Positions 59,520-64,000 of a stretch of 64,000 nucleotides of DNA are shown piece by piece. Within the stretch, counting starts at the first letter, position 1, and each line of letters begins with the position of its first letter. This DNA comes from Saxidomus purpurata (lineage: Eukaryota > Mollusca > Bivalvia > Venerida > Veneridae), in assembly GCA_022818135.1 (NCBI GenBank), contig JAFMSR010000027.1:654699-718698 (forward strand), read 5' to 3'. The notes beneath the pieces are model-generated. The model ran no database searches and had not been told where the DNA came from. It saw only the letters and a program-made list of their open reading frames with translations. The position numbers and the translations under genes are program-made.

Positions 59520-60095
59520 AAGATTTTCCAATCAAGTGAACCCCAAACGGTCAAGTTGAACCGTGGGTCATGATTTGAACTTTCTTGGTAAAGGTTTACT
59601 GGTTAATGCTACATGCAAAATATCCAACCTCTAGGTCTTGTTGTTTCAGATAAGAAGACCTTTCTTATCGAAATTTATGATAAATCAAGTGACCATCATG
59701 CGACTGTCAATTTTGACCCGGAGTCATGGTTTGAACGATCTTGCTAGGGGCATACAAAGAAATGTCACACTCCAAAAACCTAACCTCTGAGTCTTGTGGT
59801 TTCAGAGAGAAAGACTTTTTAAGTTTTCCCTTTATAAGTCTAGTTTTCCCTTTATAGGTCTATGTAAAATGAACAAACCGCCTGGGCGGGGTCAATTTTG
59901 ACCCGGGATCATGAATTGAACCATGTTGGTTGGGGTCAACAATGCAATGCTACACGCTAGATATCATAGCTCAATGCCCTTTGATTTCAGAGAAGACGAT
60001 GTGTTTAATTTCTAATACAGAAATCTATGTAAAAGTAAATGACCCCTTGGCAGGGTCAATTTTGACCCAATGGTAATGAAAGATTCAATTATGAT
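59520..60095 (+). repeat. Pearl-like tandem core, four ~165-175-bp units
   Basis: GTCAATTTTGACCC or close variants recur at about 59549, 59706, 59890 and 60053. Each is followed by ATCATG.(T/A)TTGAAC-, ATGCTACA(T/C)GC-, TATC(C/A)AACCTC-like and TTTCAGA(T/G)AAGA blocks. This fits the tandem cores described for bivalve pearl elements (probably Helentron-related), by general knowledge. Confidence 0.65.
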
Positions 60096-61488
60096 AGAGA
60101 TCTACTAGACAATGCTATATGCCAGATATTTCAGCTCTAGACATTCCGGTGTTTGAAAATAAGATTTGTAAATGGTATCCTGTTTGTTCCCACAACAATC
60201 AAAGATCAACATAGAAATAAACTGTTTTGAAAAGGTTTGGTAGAGCTTTATGCAAGAAACATCCATGTAAAGCTTCTTTGAAGTAGGTTTAGTAGGAGAT
60301 CTTGTTTGAAGCAAACAGTAGACGACAATCGCCAACATTAATCGATCCTGAAAGCTCACATTGGCATTTCGTACCAGTATTGCTAAAAACCCTATAATTT
60401 TGTAGACATGTTACTGACACATTGTTCAAATGCAATCAAATACTTGTATACCAAAATCAGCCATCTAATTATACATTTACTCAATCGATGGCATACTTTA
60501 TGCAAACAAATATAACACAAAATATTATATTCAAATTATATCAGCCCTAGAATGTGACTCATTTTATAAACACATATTATATTTTCATTTTAAGGCATTG
60601 GTTTACCCCACCCACTTTTGCATTATCCTTTATAAATTTATCCTAATAAAGACACGAAATTCTACCACAGATACATAATTCTTATTGAAGGGACAACATT
60701 TGTCACTTTGATTAAATTAAATCTCATTTGTTTAGACGTTCCACATCAGACATGGGTTATGCGAAAGAAACTGCTATTTTTTTACTCATAAGGTTGGAAA
60801 ACACAACTCAATTTAACTTAAGGGCATCAAAATTAAATAAAAGTCAGCTGTATTCCTTAAATAGTGCATAATTATATGAATACATTTCCAGAACGCGCAG
60901 CAAAGAGTTAGCAATGCTCAGAATTTATAAAAGATTTACCTTCTTTATAATTCATTTTCAGGGGTTAATTTACACCACCCACTTTTACAGAAAATTTGTG
61001 TCTAAAAACCAAGCAAGATTCTATTTTGATGCAGCATTTTCTTGTTTAATAATTGTTTTACTGTCCTAAAAAGTTTTTGACACAATTTGGTGGATTTCTT
61101 GAGGTCTGTGGCACTTGACAGGTAAACTGTTAAAAAAAACACACTGATTTTTATACCATTTTGGGGGATTTGTTTTGCACTCATTCAAAAAGGGCGGTTA
61201 CAGTCATATAAATTTTATTATTTTTGTCAATAAATATATATGTCTGTTCAGTTTAGTGAAAATTTGTTTCAACCGGCTGTACAATGAACTCAGAATATGC
61301 TTTGTTATTTACGGGTGTAAGTTTAAAATTTTCGGCGGCCAACTTGTCGGCCATCTTGAATTTCCAAGCCGTGTGACAGAGAATTTTTGTAAGAAATGGG
61401 TTTTTTTAATCAGTAGAAATTTTGCTTTCAATAAAGACTATTTTCGCTTTTGGACGCGAATTGTAAATAAATGGCCCTTGGCTCTTGG

Positions 61489-62980
61489 ACTAATACAGTA
61501 CCAATTTTGAAATAGTGAGTATTTAGCTCGAATAAGCATTCAATAATTAATGTACTTTACAACAATAAAATAAACTAAGTTCTTTCTAAGCGTAGATTAG
61601 GTAAACCATTTCTACATTAATTGAGACGAGTTACTATTACCATTTCCTAGTAATAATAATAACTTAATTTGCTTATGATTTTGACAACTTTAAGACAGGT
61701 ACAACATTTTGTATCGGCAAAACGCACTGGCTCCAATTTAACGATACTGCTTCGACTAACGTAACGACAAGGCTCCAACAAAAATGGCTGATTTAGTAAA
61801 CAAAACTCAAGTCAGTATGACAGATTCGTGTATTTTACATGGTATATCGCAACTTCTGAAGAATCGAATACTCTAACGGAATGCTCACTTCTTTCCTGCA
61901 TGACCGTAGCTAGTCGGCTGTTTCAGACATTGATGCGTTTGAAAGTAATGCAAATTGAATGTAGAGGATTCAGCGGTAACAAATGCAAAACAGACCCAAA
62001 ATGCATGGATTTTGCTCACAATTATCGAAGTTAAGGTGTTTAGCATAAAAGATATGCATTGGCATGTAGCTTTGGGTCAAATGTCGTAAGCATAAACAAA
62101 CAATTTACCGATCTGCTATTTTTATAGGCAAAACTTACCCATTTCAAAAATACAACGATTCAGGCTCCAATTGACGATACAACGAAAATGTTCCAATTCG
62201 TGTTTCACGGATCATTTTCACAGACGTTTTTGAACAATTACAAATATATAATTTCTTATCGGACAAATTTATGTGTTTTCTTAGTGAAAAAAAATGAAAA
62301 TTCAACGCAGCCAGAACTTTCAAATATGAAATATATTTTCCAAAATTGCAGGATTCATGGACTCAGTGTTTAAGATTTTATTTGACCTAGCGTTTTGACC
62401 GCTATAAAATCACAATTAGCTTAGACTAAAAGATAAATGGTCAGCTATAATGAAAATTTGGAAAGCGACGGTTTAAGAAGTATATAATTTTGCATTCGCT
62501 ATTTATGCTTTATCTTCTTTCTGTGAACTTGTACACGACCACAATATAATATATCTGAGCTTTTTTGCCTTAGTGTGCTTATTGTGATAAGCATTCTGGA
62601 ATTCCCACCCAGTTCGTGTTGAGTTTATTCTGGTAAAATATAAATTTTTAATGGGTTGTGTCCTTTGTTGGAAAAAGTCATGAAAATGAACGCAGGATAA
62701 AACATTTTATTTTCAAGTGTATAAAGTGTTGTTCTTGACTAAATTAAGGAACACTGGATAAAAGTACACGGTACGAAAGTTTGCATCAGTTTCTTATGAA
62801 AATAAACGTTTGTATCTAGTAGATATGTGAAACACTAATTTTCAAAGGTCAATTGTGGACAGCGCCATTATAATACATAGTTGTCACGGTTTATGAACGT
62901 AAATTACCCGAGTTGAAAATTTGGGACGAATCCTACGAGTCACGCTAAATTATTCTTCACATACACTGCACATAAAAAGT
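61489..62980. other. Non-coding, nothing firm
   Basis: GGCTCCAATT(T/G)AACGATAC-like words occur near 61730 and 62163, a possible old direct repeat. No gene supported. Confidence 0.4.
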
Positions 62981-63967
62981 ATGGCGGATAGTAATTTAGA
63001 AAGTAAGAACAGTCAACAGAAAAGAGGGAGATCCGACACTAGTAGTATCAGTGACCTAGATTCTAGTATGAATACTCCTCCTGTAAATAAGAAAAAAACT
63101 AAGAAAGACATTAAAAATAAAAATAAAAACGAAAAGACTGAAAAAGGAGAAAAGGCAAAAGATGAATCACTTATAAATATTCAGGCCGAGCTAATTCAAA
63201 TCAATAAAAAGCTTGCAAATGTTATGACAAGAAATGATGGGAATCTAAGAGAAATGATAAAAGAGATGATTCAACAAATGAAAACCGACTTATTAAAATC
63301 TGTGGAGAAAAAAATCGAAATACTAGAGGGTAAGCTATTTGAAAAAGAACAAGAAAACGATAAGCTGAAAAGTGAAATTAAAACTCTGAATCAGAAAATA
63401 GATGATAAAACAGAAGAAAATGGTAAATTGCAATGGCGAATCGAAAAAAACTATGATGACGCTACAGAATAGCTTAACAATACAGAGCAGTACAGTCGAA
63501 TAAATAACATTAGAATTAGTGGATTACCAGAAGGAGAAAAGGAAAATGCAGATAAAACAGCAGAGATAGTCGTCAAAACTTTAAATGAAAAACTCCCTGA
63601 ACTTAATTTAGAAAAAAAAGACATTGATATTGCACATAGATTAGGTGTCAAAAAGCCTGACAAAAAGAGGCAAATCATTGTAAAATTACATGCGCGGGGA
63701 CATAAGAATAAAATAATGAGCAATGTTAAAAATTTCAAAGGTACAAAAATCTTTATCTCAGAAGACCTAACAAAACTCAACCAACACATATTATACTGTG
63801 TTCAGTCAAAAATGCCAGATGAAGTAAATTCAACTTGGACACGAAACGGAAAAATATTCTATGAAAATACAGTAGGAAGAATCCACCAAGTACGATATAG
63901 AGATTTTCAACATTGGATTGATTTACCTTGGATAGAGAAAGATGATAACATCATAAGTAAACCATAG
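62981..63967 (+). pseudogene. L1-type LINE ORF1 protein with one internal stop
   Basis: The start is the ATG at 62981 (MADSNLESKNSQQKRGR); an upstream in-frame ATG at 62921 adds only unlikely sequence. Residues ~40-70 are a Lys-rich basic stretch. About 75-160 is a heptad-like coiled coil (LREMIKEMIQQMKTDLLKSV...). After an in-frame TAG (63470-63472) the frame continues with EQYSRINNIRISGLPEGEK (RRM start), DIAHRLGVKKPDKKRQIIVK and a C-terminal domain with FISEDLTK. It ends at a TAG (63965-63967) after ~328 codons. This coiled coil-RRM-CTD layout is that of L1 ORF1 (Transposase_22). Apart from the stop the frame is intact. ORF2 would lie beyond the window. Confidence 0.85.
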
Positions 63968-64000
63968 ATTCTGTGTCACGCTATTTACGGAGAACAGTAT

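Larger units (their letters stand above)
54867..61488. mobile_element. 6.6-kb foldback element with very long inverted arms
   Basis: Ends CCAAGAGCCAAGGGCCATTT (54867) and its complement (61488). The arms match nearly continuously for ~900 bp (54867-55760 with 60590-61488) and, in patches, to about 56300 and 58880. Each arm has a YY1-type pair, AAGATGGCCGACAAGATGGC (54994-55013; complement ~61337-61357). The interior holds a LINE fragment and, in the right arm only, pearl-like tandem repeats. No transposase was recognised and the target duplication is unclear. Confidence 0.75.

Noticed and set aside
54867..61488. Polinton/Maverick
   Set aside because: Long arms fit, but the ends do not begin AG, no 6-bp duplication is seen, and polymerase, integrase and capsid genes are absent.
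1..64000. Bacterial or viral contamination, or a gene cluster
   Set aside because: Introns, animal LINEs, SINEs and an NXPE gene run throughout; no operon-like coding density anywhere.

Overview
The window looks like nuclear DNA of a lophotrochozoan animal, most likely a bivalve mollusc. It is AT-rich and has no operons. The only convincing host gene is split into exons by a huge intron, and nearly everything else is transposon-derived: YR retrotransposons of Ngaro/PAT type, Tx1/L1-like and CR1/jockey-like LINEs, SINEs with a shared conserved tail, pearl-like tandem cores, and foldback or MITE-like DNA elements. The species call is an inference from this repeat community; no single sequence proves it.

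Host gene. Exons of an NXPE-family gene (neurexophilin-like domain plus PC-esterase domain) lie on the + strand at 15905-16052, 16919-17193, about 40310-40536 (weaker), 41395-41573 and 42488-43203. The 5' end (signal or anchor exon) is not recognised. About 23 kb of intron between the second and third exons is filled with nested repeats.

Layout. 0-5 kb: no gene, one pogo/Tigger-like MITE. 5.17-5.57 kb: a complete 398-bp miniature LTR retroelement (TRIM) whose LTRs each contain a tRNA-like cloverleaf. 5.6-9.3 kb: SINE head and a decayed minus-strand LINE. 9.5-14.8 kb: inverted repeats, a TTAA-flanked MITE, LINE remnants. 15.9-43.2 kb: the NXPE gene; its big intron holds a ~345-bp satellite array interrupted by a long-TIR element (19.3-21.0) and a full-length minus-strand Ngaro-like element (21.1-28.5), itself interrupted by another TTAA element (24.3-26.4), then a decayed Ty3-type pol, mariner debris, a fourth TTAA element and a Tx1/L1-like LINE. 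43.4-46.3 kb: an inverted-repeat element with internal tandem repeats and a second pogo/Tigger-like MITE. 46.3-52.3 kb: a second, deleted Ngaro-like element on the + strand, split by a fifth TTAA element. 54.9-61.5 kb: a 6.6-kb foldback structure holding an R2-like LINE fragment and pearl-like tandem repeats. 63-64 kb: an L1-type ORF1 with one internal stop.

None of the transposon reading frames seen is intact, so mobility today would need proteins from elsewhere. The most unusual object is the tRNA-bearing TRIM. The most informative structure is the nested set of insertions, whose order can be read from the satellite period and from interrupted reading frames.
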